Assembly (NCBI RefSeq): GCF_026341855.1
Contig: NZ_JAPENW010000001.1
Span: 4,765,001-4,829,000, forward strand
Length of the DNA: 64,000 nucleotides
Direction of reading: 5' to 3'
Source of the DNA: Streptomyces sp. NBC_00568
Lineage (GTDB): Bacteria; Actinomycetota; Actinomycetes; Streptomycetales; Streptomycetaceae
Made by a program: the position numbers and the translations under genes. Under the pieces are notes generated by a model. That model had not been told where the DNA came from, made no database searches, and saw nothing but the letters and a program-made list of their open reading frames with translations. Shown one piece after another: positions 32,544 through 41,508 of the stretch (positions within the stretch are counted from its first letter, which is position 1; each line of letters starts with the position of its first letter).

Positions 32544-33851
32544 TCACCCCCGCGTGCGCCCCGTCCCCCTGACGGCCGGGGCGGCCGCGTCCGCGGCCAC
32601 CGTCAGGATCGCCCGCACCTGATCGATGATGTCGAGGCGGTTGCGCACGAACTCGGGGTCCGTCACCGTCCCGGTCGCCGGGTCCGTGTTGCCCGTGCCG
32701 AACTGCAGGACGGGCGTGTGGACATGACCGCCGGGCAGGTTCGCACCGAGGCCGAGACGGTCGCGCAGCAGCGTCGCCCGGTAGGCGATCTCGTTCGACA
32801 GATAGTCCCCGCCGCCGCCCGCCCGGGCCCGCGAACCCGGAGTCGGTCCGTCGGGGCGCACGACGGGCTCGGTCCCTCCCGCCGGGATCTCGGTCACCGA
32901 GGTGTGGTCGTAGACCGGGAAGCGGCCCGTGTGCTCGGCGACGATCTGCTTGTACGGGAGGGTCGTCGACGTCCACTCGGGCTGCGAGGCCGGGTCGGTG
33001 ACCGGGACGGTCCCCGTCCGGGAGACGTTCTCGTTGTCCGGAAAGCCGCCCCGCCAGGCCCCGTTGGTCCGCTCCACGTCGAACCGGCCGACGCGGCCCT
33101 GGCTGACCGTCGCGAACAGGTCCACGTGCGGGAGATACGGCCGCAGGGTCCGCTCCACCGTCCCCTCCCCGGAACCGGAGGTCCGGGAGGTGTCCCCGGC
33201 GAAGTCCCGCCAGCGGACCGGGAACACGACGGTCTCCACGCGCGCCGGACCGTCCGCCGTCCGGATCGTCGTGCCGTCGAGGGCGAGCGCGGTCGCCCCG
33301 GACGGGTTGGAGATCCGGATGTCGCGGTCGAGCGTGAACGGGTCGAACCCGGTGACCAGGATGCGCTTCACCCCGTTACGCGACGGGTAACGCACGGCGT
33401 CCTGGCCGCGCGAGCTCCGCTCCAGGCCGTCCAGCAGACGGGCGCGTCCGGCATCGGTCAGCGCGAACCCGGGCTCCCAGCCCCGCACTTCGCGGGCCAG
33501 GCCGAGCCGCGCCCAGTACAGCGGCCGGTCGTCGTCCCGGCTCAGGTCCCCGCCCGCCGGCCCCCGGCCCTGTGCCCGGTCGACCGCCCGCCGCCACAGC
33601 CGCGCACCCTGCCGCCGCACGATCCGCTCGGCCTGCGCGTACGACTCGGCCCGGCCGAGCGCCCGGACGAACTCCGGTGCCACCGTGTCGAATCCGGAGC
33701 GCCGCAGGATCTCCTGGGGTGCCGCTCCGTCCAGTCGTCGCTCCTCGGCCGTGGGGGTCCCGGCGGCCGTCGCCGACGGGGCGGGCGTCGCGGCGAGTCC
33801 CGCCAGCAGCGTCAGCCCGAGTATGCCGATCCGAACGCGTAACCGAGTCAA
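32544..33851 (-). CDS. Secreted pyroglutamyl-peptidase-like protein with Ser at the Cys position
   Basis: 435 residues. A signal peptide (IGILGLTLLAGLAATPAPSATAA) precedes an N-terminal region (about 35-160) and a peptidase C15-like domain: RILVTGFDPF at 163-172, SNPSG near 181, and DYLSNEIAYRATLLRD near 349-364, which aligns with the Y-x-C-N catalytic block of pyroglutamyl peptidases but with Ser352 in place of Cys. A His lies in GGHVHTP (376-378). The start is a TTG with GGAAGG about 11 bp upstream, and codon 4 is TTA, rare in Streptomyces. It may be an inactive or serine-type relative; substrate unknown. Confidence 0.75.
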   Translation of the reverse strand: MTRLRVRIGILGLTLLAGLAATPAPSATAAGTPTAEERRLDGAAPQEILRRSGFDTVAPEFVRALGRAESYAQAERIVRRQGARLWRRAVDRAQGRGPAGGDLSRDDDRPLYWARLGLAREVRGWEPGFALTDAGRARLLDGLERSSRGQDAVRYPSRNGVKRILVTGFDPFTLDRDIRISNPSGATALALDGTTIRTADGPARVETVVFPVRWRDFAGDTSRTSGSGEGTVERTLRPYLPHVDLFATVSQGRVGRFDVERTNGAWRGGFPDNENVSRTGTVPVTDPASQPEWTSTTLPYKQIVAEHTGRFPVYDHTSVTEIPAGGTEPVVRPDGPTPGSRARAGGGGDYLSNEIAYRATLLRDRLGLGANLPGGHVHTPVLQFGTGNTDPATGTVTDPEFVRNRLDIIDQVRAILTVAADAAAPAVRGTGRTRG

Positions 33852-34034
33852 GGGAGTTCGTGCCTTCCGTCGCGTGGAGGTGCTGCCGGACGGCGGCAGT
33901 ATCCCGTGACGGGCGGGGCGTTCACCACGGTGCGGGGCGGAAGTGGCCGAAGGGCGTGGGGTGTTGAGCGGGGCGGAAGGGCGATGCCTCCGGGGCCCGG
34001 CAGGCGGCTTCGTCCGCCGGCTTCCGCGCGGTGG
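33852..34034. other. Intergenic region between Pcp-like and LysR genes
   Basis: About 180 bp downstream of lysR and upstream of the Pcp-like gene. It should hold the latter's promoter; I see no clear hairpin or boxes. Confidence 0.4.
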
Positions 34035-35081
34035 TCAGACGGGTATCCTCGCCGCCGACTCCCGCAGCGCGGCCAGGAACGCCTCCGCCGCCGGCGTCAG
34101 GGACCGCCCGCGCACCGTCGCCGCGTACACCGCCCGGGCCGGCGCCTCCTCGTCGAGCACCGGCAGCAGCGCGATGTCCGGGCGTACGGACTCGGCGGCG
34201 AGCGCGGGGATCAGGGTCACTCCGAGCCCGGCGGCCACGTACCCCTGTTTCGCGGTCCACTCGGCGACGACGTGCGCCACCCGTGGCCGGAACCCGTGCC
34301 GCAGGGCCGCGTCGAGCAGAGTGCCCTCGGGCCGGGGACTGCCGGATATCCAGTCCGCGTCGGAGAGTTGGGGCAGGCGTACGGAGGGCTCGGCCGCGAG
34401 GGGGTGGGCGGCGGGGACGGCGACGTAGAGGGACTCGTCGAGCAGGTGGTGCAGGGTGTACGCGTCCAGCGGGGCGCGGCCCGTCGTCGAGACCACCGCC
34501 AGATCGAGACGGTCGGCGGTCAGCCGGTCCAGCAGGACGGGGGTGAACCCCTCCTGGCGGGTGAGCCGGACCGCGGGGTGCCGGGCGCGGAAGGCCGCGA
34601 TGGCCCGTGGCACCAGCGCCGCGTCCGCCGTGGCGAAGGAGCCCACCCGCAACCGCCCGCCCGCCGCCTCCCGCAGCGCGGCCAGCTCGCGTCCCGCCCC
34701 GCGCAGCCGCTCCAGCACCGCCTCGGCGTGCGGCACGAGGACCCGGCCGGCCTCCGTCAGCCGCACACCCCGGGGCAGCCGGTCGAAGAGCGGCGCTCCG
34801 CCGAGCGCCGCCTCCAGCGCGGAGATCTGCCGTGACACCGCGGACTGCGTCCACCCCAGCGTCCGGGCGGCCACGGTGAACGAACCGTGCCGCGCGACCT
34901 CGACAAGGACACGCAGCCACACGGTGGAGAGATCGGGGGCTCCGTACGGAGCCGTGTCGTACGGAGCCGTGTCGTACGGAGCCGTGTCGTGCGGCGGCGC
35001 GGGGTGCGAGGCATCGTCGTGCACGGTTTCGTCGTGCACGGCTTCGTCATGCGGGTTCGGCATGGCACACATGCTAGACAT
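34035..35081 (-). CDS. LysR-family transcriptional regulator with His/Asp-rich N-terminal extension
   Basis: Up to 348 residues. The LysR helix-turn-helix begins near DLSTVWLRVLVEVARHGSF and includes TLGWTQSAVSRQISALE; the effector-binding domain follows from LRVGSFATADAAL. Ahead of it are about 50 residues rich in His, Asp, Ala and Pro with three copies of TAPYD, encoded by a 15-bp repeat. Start options are ATG 35081, 35072 or 35063; none has a good ribosome site, and a GTG at 34922 would drop the extension. It is divergent from a dehydrogenase/RidA pair, its likely targets; an ATT-N13-AAT dyad lies near 35080-35098. Confidence 0.85.
   Translation of the reverse strand: MSSMCAMPNPHDEAVHDETVHDDASHPAPPHDTAPYDTAPYDTAPYGAPDLSTVWLRVLVEVARHGSFTVAARTLGWTQSAVSRQISALEAALGGAPLFDRLPRGVRLTEAGRVLVPHAEAVLERLRGAGRELAALREAAGGRLRVGSFATADAALVPRAIAAFRARHPAVRLTRQEGFTPVLLDRLTADRLDLAVVSTTGRAPLDAYTLHHLLDESLYVAVPAAHPLAAEPSVRLPQLSDADWISGSPRPEGTLLDAALRHGFRPRVAHVVAEWTAKQGYVAAGLGVTLIPALAAESVRPDIALLPVLDEEAPARAVYAATVRGRSLTPAAEAFLAALRESAARIPV
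34944..34988. repeat. 15-bp tandem repeat inside lysR
   Basis: Three exact copies of GTACGGAGCCGTGTC start at 34944, 34959 and 34974 and encode TAPYD repeats in the N-terminal extension. In-frame expansion or contraction would change only this tail. Confidence 0.85.
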
Positions 35082-35121
35082 TCGCTTGTCGCATCAATGC
35101 CCCGCGCCTAGCGTCCCGTTC

Positions 35122-35934
35122 ATGGAAAAGATCGCTTTTCTCGGACTCGGCCACATGGGCGCCGCCATGGCCCGCCGACTCCTCGGCGCACAGCACCCGT
35201 TGACGGTGTGGAACCGCACCCCCGCGAAGGCGGAGCCGCTCGTCGCGGCGGGCGCCGTGCTCGCCGCCTCGCCGGCCGGAGCGGTGCGGGACGCGGACGT
35301 GGTGATCACGATGCTCGCCGATCCCGCGGCTCTCCAGGCGGTCGCCGAGGCTGTCGTGCCCCAACTGCGCCCCGGCACCCACTGGGTGGAGATGTCGACG
35401 GTCGGCCCGGACATGATCGAGGAACTGGCCGCCCGGCTGGGGGAGGGGGTGACCCTGGTCGACGCACCGGTCATGGGCAGCACCGACAGGGCCGGATCCG
35501 GCCGGCTCGGCGTTCTCGCGGGCGGCGACGCCGCCGGTGTCGAGCACGTGCTCGCCCGCTTCGGGACCGTGACCCGCACCGGCCCGCTCGGCTCGGGCGC
35601 CGCGCTGAAACTCGTCCTCAACGCCGCCGCCCTCGGCGGCGTGGCCCTGGTCACCGAGGCCCTGGTCCTCGCGGACGCCCTCGGCCTGGACGAGGACACC
35701 GCACGCACCGCGCTGGCGAACGGTCCCCTCGGCGGCGCCGTCGGCCGCGCCTTCGCCGAGGGCGCGCACTTCGGCACCTCGCTCGCCGTGAAGGACATCG
35801 CGCTCGCCACGAAGTCGGCCCGGCTTCCCGCCATGGAAGCGGTGCTCGAGCACTACCGGCACGCGGCCGAGGACCCCGCCGTGGCCGGTGCGGACATCAC
35901 GCGAGCCGTCACCCGCATCCGCCACCCGGCCTGA
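35122..35934 (+). CDS. NAD(P)-dependent beta-hydroxyacid dehydrogenase
   Basis: 270 residues of the 3-hydroxyisobutyrate dehydrogenase family. Motifs: the Rossmann FLGLGHMGAAMARRL, the substrate block DAPVMGSTDRAGSG, and the catalytic Lys/Asn block GSGAALKLVLNAA. It oxidises a beta-hydroxy acid or reduces a semialdehyde or imine; substrate is not known. Divergent from a LysR gene and followed 9 bp later by a RidA gene, which suggests imine or amino-acid-related chemistry under LysR control. Confidence 0.88.
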   Translation: MEKIAFLGLGHMGAAMARRLLGAQHPLTVWNRTPAKAEPLVAAGAVLAASPAGAVRDADVVITMLADPAALQAVAEAVVPQLRPGTHWVEMSTVGPDMIEELAARLGEGVTLVDAPVMGSTDRAGSGRLGVLAGGDAAGVEHVLARFGTVTRTGPLGSGAALKLVLNAAALGGVALVTEALVLADALGLDEDTARTALANGPLGGAVGRAFAEGAHFGTSLAVKDIALATKSARLPAMEAVLEHYRHAAEDPAVAGADITRAVTRIRHPA

Positions 35935-35942
35935 GGAGCGCC

Positions 35943-36338
35943 ATGCGCATCACACTCGACAACCCGGCCTCCGCGCCGCAGCCCGCCAACGCCTACTACT
36001 CCCAGGTCGCCCGCGTCGAACTCCCCGGCGGCGGCGCCCTCCTGTACCTCTCCGGTCAGGTCGCGGACGGCGCGGACCTCGCCACCCAGAGCCGCGGCGT
36101 CTTCGAGACCATCGCCGCGCTGCTCCACGCGCACGGGGCGACCCTCGCCGACGTCATCAACATCCGGACGTATCTGACCGACATCGACAGGCTGGACGAA
36201 TACGGCGCCGTACGCCGGGAGTTCCTGACCGGGACCGCACCGACCAGCATGACCTTCGAGGCCTCGCGCCTGTTCAAGCCGGACGCCCTCGTGGAGGTGG
36301 AGGTCGTCGCGGCGGTCAGTGCCCGGCCGGAGTCCTGA
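35943..36338 (+). CDS. RidA/YjgF-family enamine/imine deaminase
   Basis: 131 residues, normal RidA length. Conserved features are the N-terminal Y-S-Q-V segment, LYLSGQVADG, and the Arg of VINIRTYLTDI that binds the substrate carboxylate, plus EVEVVAAV at the C terminus. Members hydrolyse reactive enamines and imines released by PLP enzymes. GAGGAG just upstream supports ATG 35943. Co-transcribed with the dehydrogenase before it. Confidence 0.88.
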   Translation: MRITLDNPASAPQPANAYYSQVARVELPGGGALLYLSGQVADGADLATQSRGVFETIAALLHAHGATLADVINIRTYLTDIDRLDEYGAVRREFLTGTAPTSMTFEASRLFKPDALVEVEVVAAVSARPES

Positions 36339-36371
36339 AGGGATCGGCGCCCGGCCGGAACCCGAGGACGC

Positions 36372-36929
36372 TCAGCGCTCGCCGAGCAGCGTGAGGAAGT
36401 CCCGGAACGCGGCCGGCATGTCCACCGACTCCGGGTCCAGCAGCCATTGGTACTGGAGCCCGTCCATCACGGCGACGAGCAGGGGGGCGGCCCGCTCCGG
36501 GGTGAGGCCGCTCGGCAGCCGCTCCCCGTACTCGGCGCGCAGCACCGAGGCCATGTTCGCGCGCACCGCCGTGTAGCGCTTCGTGAAGAACTCGCGCGCC
36601 GGGTGCCCCTCGGTGACGCTCTCGCCGAGCAGTGCCGAGAACGTCTGGATGATCCCGGGCCGCATGGCGTTGTACTCGACCAGCGAGACGAGCAGATCGG
36701 CCCGCCAGGTGGTGTCCGGCACGGCGTCCCACTGGTCCCGCTCCTTGAGCACGGCGACGAGCAGGGCCTCCTTGGTCGGGAAGTGGTGGAGCAGGCCCTG
36801 CTGGGTGAGACCCACGCGCTCGGCGACCGCGGCGAGGCTCGCGCCCCGGTAGCCGCGTTCGGCGATCACCTCCAGCGCCGCGCGCACGATCTCCGCGCGC
36901 CGCTCCTCGCTCCTGGTCCTGGTCGCCAT
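36372..36929 (-). CDS. TetR-family transcriptional regulator
   Basis: 185 residues. The N-terminal helix-turn-helix is IVRAALEVIAERGYRGASLAAVAERVGLTQQGLLHHFPTKEALL, followed by an all-helical ligand domain with a TetR_C-like WLLDPESVDM segment. ATG 36929 starts right before the basic N-terminal arm (TRTRSEERRAEIV). Divergent from a GH3 beta-glucosidase gene 120 bp away with a dyad between them, so it probably represses that gene in the absence of a sugar-derived ligand. Confidence 0.9.
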   Translation of the reverse strand: MATRTRSEERRAEIVRAALEVIAERGYRGASLAAVAERVGLTQQGLLHHFPTKEALLVAVLKERDQWDAVPDTTWRADLLVSLVEYNAMRPGIIQTFSALLGESVTEGHPAREFFTKRYTAVRANMASVLRAEYGERLPSGLTPERAAPLLVAVMDGLQYQWLLDPESVDMPAAFRDFLTLLGER

Positions 36930-36982
36930 GGCGTCACCGTACGGCATCCGACCACCTCATTGTAACGGCGAAGTCACGAAAC

Positions 36983-37000
36983 CTACCGCTCTACAGGTAG
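36983..37000. promoter_or_regulatory. Candidate TetR operator before GH3 gene
   Basis: CTACC-N8-GGTAG (36983-37000), with an overlapping ACCT-N10-AGGT, lies midway between the divergent TetR and GH3 starts. Confidence 0.5.
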
Positions 37001-37049
37001 CCGATGCAGGATGTGGGGGACCGACGGCTTTCAACGAGGAGGTGCCGCC

Positions 37050-39512
37050 ATGGCGGAGACTGCGGTGGAGACGGCGAAGGACCGGAACGGCACGGAGGCG
37101 GACGCGGCCCGCGAGGCCGTCGTCGAGGCGGCCCTCGGCAGGCTCGACCTGGACGCGAAGGCCCGGCTGTTGTCCGGCCGGAACATGTGGACGCTGCCCG
37201 CGCTCCCCGAGATCGGACTGGAGTCCCTCGTCATGTCCGACGGGCCCATCGGCGTCCGGGGCGTCCACTGGACCGCCGACGACCCCTCCGTCGCCCTCCC
37301 CTCGCCCACCGCGCTCGCCGCCACCTGGGACCCGGACCTGGCCCGCCGCGCGGGCACGCTGCTCGCCCAGGAGGCCCGCCGCAAGGGCGTCCACGTCCTG
37401 CTCGCCCCGACCGTCAATCTGCACCGCTCGCCGCTCGGCGGCCGCCACTTCGAGGCCTACAGCGAGGACCCGCTCCTGACCGGCGCGATCGGCAGTGGCT
37501 ACGTCCGGGGCGTGCAGTCCGGCGGAGTCGGCACCACCGTCAAGCACTTCGTCGCCAACGACGCCGAGACCGACCGCTTCACGGTGAACAACCTCGTCTC
37601 CGAACGCGCGCTGCGCGAGCTCTACCTGGCCCCCTTCGAGACCATCGTCGAGAACGCCCACCCCTGGGGCATCATGACCGCCTACAACTCGGTCAACGGC
37701 ACGACGATGTCCGAGCACCGCTATCTCGTGAACGAGATCCTGCGCGGCGAATGGGGCTTCGACGGCTTCAACGTCTCCGACTGGATGGCCGCCCGCTCGA
37801 CCGGGGCCGCGATCGAGGGCGGCCTCGACGTCGCCATGCCCGGCCCGAGGACCGTCTACGGCGCACCGCTCGCCGCCGCCGTCCGCGCCGGCGAGGTGGC
37901 GGAGGCCACGGTGGACGCGGCCGTCCGCAACGTGCTCCGCCTCGCCGCCCGCGTCGGCGTCCTGGAGGGCGCCGAGCCGGTCGTGACCGAGCCGCCCCAA
38001 GCCGTGGACGGGGAGGCGCTGGCCCGCGAGATCGCCCGTCGCGGCTTCGTCCTCGTCCGCAACGAAGGCGCCCTGCCACTGGCCGAGGGGCACCGGGTGG
38101 CCCTCATCGGTGCCGCCGCCCGCGACGCCCGCGTCCTCGGCGGCGGTTCCGCCACCGTCTTCCCCGCCCGGATCGTCTCGCCCCTCGACGGACTCACCGC
38201 CGCCCTCCCCGAAGGCAGTCTCAGCTACGCCGTCGGCGCCGACCCGACGGTGGAACTCCCCGTCGCCGACAAGGGGTTCGAGCTGCGCGCGGTCTGCCGT
38301 GACGCGGCCGGCGAGATCATCGCCACCGCCTCCGCCCCGAACGGCCAGATCCAGTGGATGGGCGACGACCTGCCCGAGGGCGTCACCCCCGACACCCTCC
38401 ACACCGTCGAGCTCACCGGCACCTTCACCCCGCGCGACAGCGGCCCGCACACCTTCGGGATCAAGGGCCTCGGCGCGTTCACCCTCACCGTCGACGGCAC
38501 GACGTACTTCGACGACGTCCAGGGCGCCGCCAAGGACGACCCCTTCGTGACGTTCTTCGGCGCCCCGGTACCCCGCGGTCAGGCCGAACTCACCGCGGGC
38601 GAACCGGTCGAGGTCTCCCTCACCCACGTCGTCGCGTTCCCCGAGGGCGTCCCGATGAAGGTCGTCGGCTTCTCGCTCGCCCACCAGGAGCCGGTGCGCG
38701 ACCCGGACGAGCTGATCGCCGAGGCGGTCGAGGCGGCCCGCGCCGCCGACACCGCCGTCGTCGTGGTCGCCACCACCGACCGCGTCGAGTCCGAGGGCTT
38801 CGACCGGGCGGACCTCCGGCTCCCGGGCCGGCAGGACGAGCTGGTGCACGCCGTCGCCGCCGCCAACCCGAACACCGTCGTGGTCGTCAACTCGGGCTCC
38901 CCGGTGGAACTCCCGTGGCGTGACGAGGTCGCCGCCGTGCTCCTCAGCTGGTTCCCCGGCCAGGAGGGCGGCGCCGCCCTCGCAGACGTCCTCACCGGTG
39001 CCCATGAGCCGGGCGGCCGCCTCCCCACCACCTGGGGCTCCCTCGCCGACGCCCCGGTCACCCAGGTACGCCCGGCCGACGGCGAACTCCCGTACACCGA
39101 GGACGTCTTCATCGGCTACCGCGCCTGGGAGAAGGAGGGCAGGACCCCCTCGTACGCCTTCGGCCACGGCCTCGGCTACACCGAGTGGACGTACGAGTCG
39201 ATCGCGGTCGAGGGCCGCACCGTCACCGTCCGTGTCCGCAACTCCGGGGAGCGCGCCGGGCGTGAGGTCGTCCAGGTCTACCTCGCCCCGGCGGAACCCG
39301 ACGCCGAGCGGCCCGTCCGCGCGCTCGCCGGTTTCGCGGGGGTCGAGGCCGGACCCGGCGACAGCGTCGAGGCCGTCGTGGAACTCCCGCGCCGCGCTTT
39401 CGAGGTCTGGGACACCGCCGCGGGCGCCTGGGCGTTTGTGAAGGGTTCGTACGAGATTCAGGCAGGCCGTTCCCTCACGGACCGCCGACTGAGCACGATC
39501 ATCGAGGCGTGA
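37050..39512 (+). CDS. GH3 beta-glucosidase with PA14 insert
   Basis: 820 residues, no signal peptide, hence cytosolic. The GH3 N domain has SDGPIGVRG, KHFVANDAE and the nucleophile Asp244 in FNVSDWMAA; a PA14-like carbohydrate-binding insert (about 385-535, HTVELTGTFTPRDSG...TLTVDGTTYFDD) interrupts the second domain; a fibronectin-III-like domain ends the protein (VRVRNSGERAGREVVQVYL). It releases beta-linked glucose or related sugars from imported oligosaccharides. ATG 37050 has GAGGAGG about 8 bp upstream. Divergent from the TetR gene. Confidence 0.93.
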   Translation: MAETAVETAKDRNGTEADAAREAVVEAALGRLDLDAKARLLSGRNMWTLPALPEIGLESLVMSDGPIGVRGVHWTADDPSVALPSPTALAATWDPDLARRAGTLLAQEARRKGVHVLLAPTVNLHRSPLGGRHFEAYSEDPLLTGAIGSGYVRGVQSGGVGTTVKHFVANDAETDRFTVNNLVSERALRELYLAPFETIVENAHPWGIMTAYNSVNGTTMSEHRYLVNEILRGEWGFDGFNVSDWMAARSTGAAIEGGLDVAMPGPRTVYGAPLAAAVRAGEVAEATVDAAVRNVLRLAARVGVLEGAEPVVTEPPQAVDGEALAREIARRGFVLVRNEGALPLAEGHRVALIGAAARDARVLGGGSATVFPARIVSPLDGLTAALPEGSLSYAVGADPTVELPVADKGFELRAVCRDAAGEIIATASAPNGQIQWMGDDLPEGVTPDTLHTVELTGTFTPRDSGPHTFGIKGLGAFTLTVDGTTYFDDVQGAAKDDPFVTFFGAPVPRGQAELTAGEPVEVSLTHVVAFPEGVPMKVVGFSLAHQEPVRDPDELIAEAVEAARAADTAVVVVATTDRVESEGFDRADLRLPGRQDELVHAVAAANPNTVVVVNSGSPVELPWRDEVAAVLLSWFPGQEGGAALADVLTGAHEPGGRLPTTWGSLADAPVTQVRPADGELPYTEDVFIGYRAWEKEGRTPSYAFGHGLGYTEWTYESIAVEGRTVTVRVRNSGERAGREVVQVYLAPAEPDAERPVRALAGFAGVEAGPGDSVEAVVELPRRAFEVWDTAAGAWAFVKGSYEIQAGRSLTDRRLSTIIEA

Positions 39513-39532
39513 CCGGCGTACGCCCCTCGAGC

Positions 39533-39568
39533 AGCCCCGGTCCGGAACCTGACCTCCGGACCGGGGCT
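39533..39568. terminator. Terminator between GH3 and aldose epimerase genes
   Basis: AGCCCCGGTCCGGA and TCCGGACCGGGGCT form a perfect 14-bp stem with an 8-base loop between convergent genes. Confidence 0.9.
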
Positions 39569-39623
39569 CGCCGCTCTCTCCTCCGCCCCGTGTCACGCGG
39601 AACGAGGACCGGCCGCCCAGCCC

Positions 39624-40598
39624 TCAGTCCCGCACGGAGAACCCGTACACCGTCTCCGACCTGAACACGTCGCCCGGCCGCAGTTCCGTGCTCGGGAACT
39701 CCGGCCGGTTGGGGGAGTCGGGGAAGTGCTGGGTCTCCAGCGCGATGCCGTCGTTGGGGGCGAAGGGGCCGCTCAGGTGATCGGCGGTGTAGAGCTGGAG
39801 GCCGGGTTCGGTGGTCGACACGGTCAGCACCCGCCCGGACGCCGGATCGTGCAGCTCGGCGACCTCCACGGGAGCGGCGGTGACCCCCTTGTCGAGCACG
39901 TAGTTGTGGTCGTATCCCGCGCCGGTCTTGCGGGGTTCCCGGAAGTCGAACCGCGTGCCCTCGACGGGGTCGATCTCCCCGGTCGGAATGAGGTCCGCGG
40001 CCACCCGCGTCAACCGCGAGGCGTCGAGGCGGAGTTCGTGCCCCAGCGCGCTGCCCGAGCCGCTCAGGTTCCAGTACGTGTGGTTCGTCAGGTTCAGGAC
40101 GGTCGGCGCGTCGGTGACCGCCTCGTAGGCGATGTGCAGCGCACCCCGCTCGTCGAGCGTGTACGTCGCCGAGACCTCCAGGCGGCCAGGGAAGCCCTCC
40201 TCGCCGTCCGGGCTGACCCGGGAGAGCCGAACGCCGTGTCCGACCGGCTCGGCGTCCCACACGCGCTTGTCGAAGCCGCCGTCACCGCCGTGCAGCGAGT
40301 TGGACCCGTCGTTCGGGTCCAGGTGGTGGTCCGATCCGTCCAGCGAGAAGCGGGCGCCCCCGATCCGGTTCGCGTACCGCCCCACCAGCGCCCCGAGATA
40401 CGGCCCCGGATGCGCCGTGTAGCCCGCCAGGTCGGGGAAGCCCAGCGTCACGTCCACGGCCCGCCCGTCCCGGTCCGGCACCTCGGCCGACTGCACGACC
40501 CCGCCGTACGTGAGCACGCGCACCCGGACCCCGGACCGCTCCAGCGTCCAGCGGTGGACCGGGGTGCCGTCGGAAAGTGTGCCGAAAAGTTCACTCAT
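39624..40598 (-). CDS. galM: Aldose 1-epimerase, cytosolic
   Basis: 324 residues with no signal peptide. It shares with the exported copy at 15024 the blocks LTYGGVVQSAEVPDRDG, GRYANRIGGARF, NSLHGGDGGFDKRVWDAE, YWNLSGSG and GLQLYTADHLSGPF, and is a mutarotase acting on intracellular aldoses. ATG 40598 leaves the normal family N terminus (FGTLSDGTPVHRW). It lies 10 bp downstream of the SGNH hydrolase stop in the same direction, so co-transcription is likely. Confidence 0.92.
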   Translation of the reverse strand: MSELFGTLSDGTPVHRWTLERSGVRVRVLTYGGVVQSAEVPDRDGRAVDVTLGFPDLAGYTAHPGPYLGALVGRYANRIGGARFSLDGSDHHLDPNDGSNSLHGGDGGFDKRVWDAEPVGHGVRLSRVSPDGEEGFPGRLEVSATYTLDERGALHIAYEAVTDAPTVLNLTNHTYWNLSGSGSALGHELRLDASRLTRVAADLIPTGEIDPVEGTRFDFREPRKTGAGYDHNYVLDKGVTAAPVEVAELHDPASGRVLTVSTTEPGLQLYTADHLSGPFAPNDGIALETQHFPDSPNRPEFPSTELRPGDVFRSETVYGFSVRD

Positions 40599-40608
40599 GA
40601 GGGAAACC

Positions 40609-41508
40609 CTAGGTCACCGGTTTGCGGGCGGTGACGGTCCGGTAGGCGATCTCCGCGAGTCGCGCCTGTCCGTTCTTGCTCGGATGGAACCAGTCCCAGT
40701 GGCTCAACTGGTCGGTCCCGAAGCGGTAGTCGAACACCGCGCCCCCGTCGAAGCGGCAGCGCCGGTCCTTGGCGCACACCTCTTGGAGCACCTGGTTGTA
40801 CGCCTCCACCCGGTCCTGCACCTTTCCGCGCCGCAGTGTCGCCGCCGAGTCCAGCGAGTCCGCGTCGCCGAGCATCGAGGGGCAGATGCCCAGCTTCCAG
40901 ACCTGCTTGCCGAGCGGATTGCCGCGCCCCTCGGACCACAGCCGCTTCAGATCCGGAACGCTCGACACGTACACCTGGGCCTTGGGCAGAGTGCCGCGCA
41001 GGGTGTCCATCGCGTCCTGGAAGGCGGTACGGAAGTCGGCGACGGAGGTCATCGCCGATGTGGAGGAGCGGCAGGCGTCGTTGGCGCCCGCCATCACCGT
41101 GACCAGCTCCGGCTTCCGGGTCGCGGCCTGCGCCATCTGACCGGGCAGGTCGGCCATCCGGGCACCGGTCACCGCGTAGTTCCAACTGCGATCGGCCGCC
41201 CCGGTCGTGCCGAGCAGGCGTACGGCGAGACTGTTGACCTGCGGATCGCTGCCGGTCGCCCACGACACCTCGGGGCAGTCGGACAGCACGCTGCACGCGT
41301 CGAAGCCGCGGGTGATGGAGTCTCCGACCGCGGCCATGGACTCCGGACTGCGGTCCCAGACCGGCGCGGGTTTCGGGGACGGCCGCGCTCCCGTGCCGCT
41401 CGGCGCGGAGGAATTGCCACCGGTGGCGTCGCACGCGGCGATGGCCAGAAGAGCCGTCGCCGCCGAGAAGGCGAGGACGGCCCGTGAACGGTGGCTGCGA
41501 TTCCGCAT
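40609..41508 (-). CDS. SGNH/GDSL-family lipoprotein hydrolase
   Basis: 299 residues. A signal peptide ends at LLAIAACDA, a lipobox, so it is lipid-anchored outside. The SGNH blocks are AAVGDSITRGFDA (nucleophile Ser), GANDAC (block III Asn) and DWFHPSKNGQ (Asp and His). Cysteines around DACSVLSDCPE, GICPS and CAKDRRC may form disulfides as in Streptomyces secreted SGNH lipases. It hydrolyses an ester of unknown identity. ATG 41508 is preferred over the open upstream frame, which runs through a direct repeat and is not coding-like. Confidence 0.88.
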   Translation of the reverse strand: MRNRSHRSRAVLAFSAATALLAIAACDATGGNSSAPSGTGARPSPKPAPVWDRSPESMAAVGDSITRGFDACSVLSDCPEVSWATGSDPQVNSLAVRLLGTTGAADRSWNYAVTGARMADLPGQMAQAATRKPELVTVMAGANDACRSSTSAMTSVADFRTAFQDAMDTLRGTLPKAQVYVSSVPDLKRLWSEGRGNPLGKQVWKLGICPSMLGDADSLDSAATLRRGKVQDRVEAYNQVLQEVCAKDRRCRFDGGAVFDYRFGTDQLSHWDWFHPSKNGQARLAEIAYRTVTARKPVT

